A stretch of 64,000 nt of DNA from Yoonia vestfoldensis SKA53. Its GTDB lineage: Bacteria > Pseudomonadota > Alphaproteobacteria > Rhodobacterales > Rhodobacteraceae. The stretch is from contig NZ_CH672414.1 of NCBI RefSeq assembly GCF_000152785.1, positions 1,862,639 through 1,926,638 on the forward strand, read 5' to 3'. Below the pieces are notes generated by a model. It did no database searches. It was not told where the DNA came from and saw only the letters and a list, made by a program, of their open reading frames with translations. Positions 62,653 through 64,000 of this stretch are shown here, piece by piece. Position 1 is the first letter of the stretch. The number at the start of each line of letters is the position of its first letter. The translations under genes were made by a program, and so were the position numbers.

Positions 62653-64000
62653 CAGTCGTACTGCTCCCGGTATTTTGCGACCATGCGCTGTGCCAAAAGG
62701 TTCAGCGCGAGTGTGATAAAGAACAGCGTGAAAGCCAGTGCAAAGACAGCAAGCACGTCAATCGAATCAAAGCCCGACCCTTCGCCTGTCAGGACGGCGA
62801 CGATCCGTGTCGTCACGGTGACGACTGCCCCAAAGGGGTTAGGTTCGATCCCTTGCACATTGGACAAAGCACCCGCCGCCAGCACAACGATCATCGTCTC
62901 GCCAATGGCGCGCGATGCGGCCAGCACGATAGCACCGACGATCCCCGGCAATGCGGCAGGCAAGATCACCTGCACCACGGTTTCCGCCTGCGTGGCCCCA
63001 ATGGCAAGCGAACCGTCACGCAATGTCTGTGGGACCGCGTTGATCACATCATCGCTTAGCGACGATATAAACGGCACCAACATCATGCCCATCACCACGC
63101 CTGCGGTCATCACAGACACCGTGTTTGGCATCACAGTCGCGCCCACTACGGCTTGCAAGAACGGCCCGATCGTGATCAGCGCGAAAATACCATAAACAAT
63201 TGTCGGCACACCGGCGAGGATTTCAAGCGCAGGCTTGACCCAAGACCTTGCCCTGCGCGACGCGAATTCCGACAGATAAACCGCCGCAAGCAGCCCAAGC
63301 GGCACCGCAACCAGCAACGCGACAAGCGAAATATAAAGCGTGCCCCAAATCAGCGGCACAAAGCCTAACGCCGATTGATAGCTACCGTCGCGGCCTTCGG
63401 GGATACCGACCACGTCGCCCGCTGGCGCCCATGCCATCCCGAACAGAAAGTTGAAAAACCCGTATTCGCGGAAAAAGCTTAGCGAAGGCAGCGTCAAAGC
63501 GGCAAGAATGGCGACAGTCGCAAGAATAGCCATCGTGGATGCAAAAATCAGAAATCCGGAGATCCAGCGTTCGACCACTACGCGTGCACGAAATTCGGCG
63601 GAAATCCGGCGCAGCGCGATCACAAAGCCTGCAATCGCCAGCACCAAAGAAATGATCGGGCCAACCGTGCCAACACGTCGGTCGAACTGCCGAACAACCT
63701 GTGCCACGGACAACATACCGTTGGTGACGGCAGGGCCGAGGACTTGTCCACCCGCACGCAATCTGTCCGCGATCGGATCTTGCTCTGCGTTCCAGCCGGC
63801 GATATCCGCCTCTGTCGCGTTGCCGTCAGCGACATAGCCATCAAGCGCGGACGCAAGGCTGCGAACACCGGCGACAAACTGAGTGCGTAAGACGCCCTCG
63901 CGGATATCTATCTCGCGCTCGGTCAGTCCTTCACGCGCCTGCGCCGACAAACGCACGTCAACCAGATCGTCCGGAGTGACCATGTTGGTATAGATATTCG
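62652..64000 (-). CDS. pstC: Phosphate ABC transporter permease PstC (5' end cut by the window)
   Basis: At least 449 codons are visible and the frame is open to the right edge, so the true start lies outside; an internal ATG at 63983 is not the start. The visible N-terminal part is soluble. Six spans follow, with EILAGVPTIVYGIFALITIGPFL and the permease motif VPQTLRDGSLAIGATQAETVVQVILPAALPGIVGA. It forms the channel with PstA. A further N-terminal span and the PstS gene are expected upstream, beyond the window. Confidence 0.94.
   Translation of the reverse strand, partial: NIYTNMVTPDDLVDVRLSAQAREGLTEREIDIREGVLRTQFVAGVRSLASALDGYVADGNATEADIAGWNAEQDPIADRLRAGGQVLGPAVTNGMLSVAQVVRQFDRRVGTVGPIISLVLAIAGFVIALRRISAEFRARVVVERWISGFLIFASTMAILATVAILAALTLPSLSFFREYGFFNFLFGMAWAPAGDVVGIPEGRDGSYQSALGFVPLIWGTLYISLVALLVAVPLGLLAAVYLSEFASRRARSWVKPALEILAGVPTIVYGIFALITIGPFLQAVVGATVMPNTVSVMTAGVVMGMMLVPFISSLSDDVINAVPQTLRDGSLAIGATQAETVVQVILPAALPGIVGAIVLAASRAIGETMIVVLAAGALSNVQGIEPNPFGAVVTVTTRIVAVLTGEGSGFDSIDVLAVFALAFTLFFITLALNLLAQRMVAKYREQYD

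Overview
The window is a 64 kb chromosomal segment of an alphaproteobacterium, most likely a marine Rhodobacteraceae (Roseobacter-type) species. The evidence is the GC-rich, CDS-dense core; GcrA; the DUF1467-methylmalonyl-CoA epimerase pair; a DUF3333-type PstA; the imuA-imuB-dnaE2 mutagenesis cassette behind a GTTC-N7-GTTC SOS box; DUF484-xerC; phosphatidylcholine synthase; and dispersed GCCTCCGGCGGG repeats of a kind I recall from this family. No rRNA, CRISPR array, prophage or insertion sequence was seen.

Layout. 1-941: AT-rich tail of an accessory region (two unknown genes, one HEPN/DUF4145-like) ending exactly at lepA. 938-15224: core genes (lepA, meaB, rpmB, hrpB, argF, argD, an EamA transporter, an ABC-2 permease, gcrA, rimO). 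15308-16372: an AT-rich orphan gene with a type I restriction HsdR N-terminal-like nuclease domain. 16426-23564: small secreted proteins, a HlyIII-like membrane protein, an M48 protease lipoprotein, a histone-deacetylase-family hydrolase, a nitroreductase with an EI24/CysZ-like protein, DUF1467, epimerase and a response regulator. 23561-43085: aspS, carB, a FabH-like synthase, arsH, tdk, priA, fsa, DUF484, xerC, pcs, ileS, tyrA, hisC and rpsD. 43380-52797: accessory metabolism, with two half-size YdcZ transporters; a LysR gene followed by hydantoinase A, hydantoinase B, an FAD oxidoreductase and an NAD-dependent epimerase; and an Acg-like nitroreductase and MarR regulator behind two tandem operator-like repeats. 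52800-58347: the SOS mutasome. 58472-58561: tRNA-Ser(GCU). 58671-64000: pstC-pstA-pstB-phoU-phoB, with pstC cut by the window edge.

Functional links: argD, argF and carB serve arginine (and pyrimidine) synthesis. MeaB and methylmalonyl-CoA epimerase both serve the methylmalonyl-CoA route, though the mutase is not here. hisC-tyrA overlap as a histidine/aromatic pair. The pst-pho operon forms a complete phosphate uptake and sensing output unit.

The most unusual signals are these: a dispersed palindromic repeat family with one copy read in frame inside ileS just before the editing-site motif; a second copy supplying the stop codon and last residues of tdk; tandem 20-bp operator-like repeats before the nitroreductase-marR pair; a HlyIII gene whose conserved N-terminus has no ordinary start codon; a PstA with a large alanine-rich periplasmic insert; and a lepA promoter placed so that transcription would begin at the start codon.
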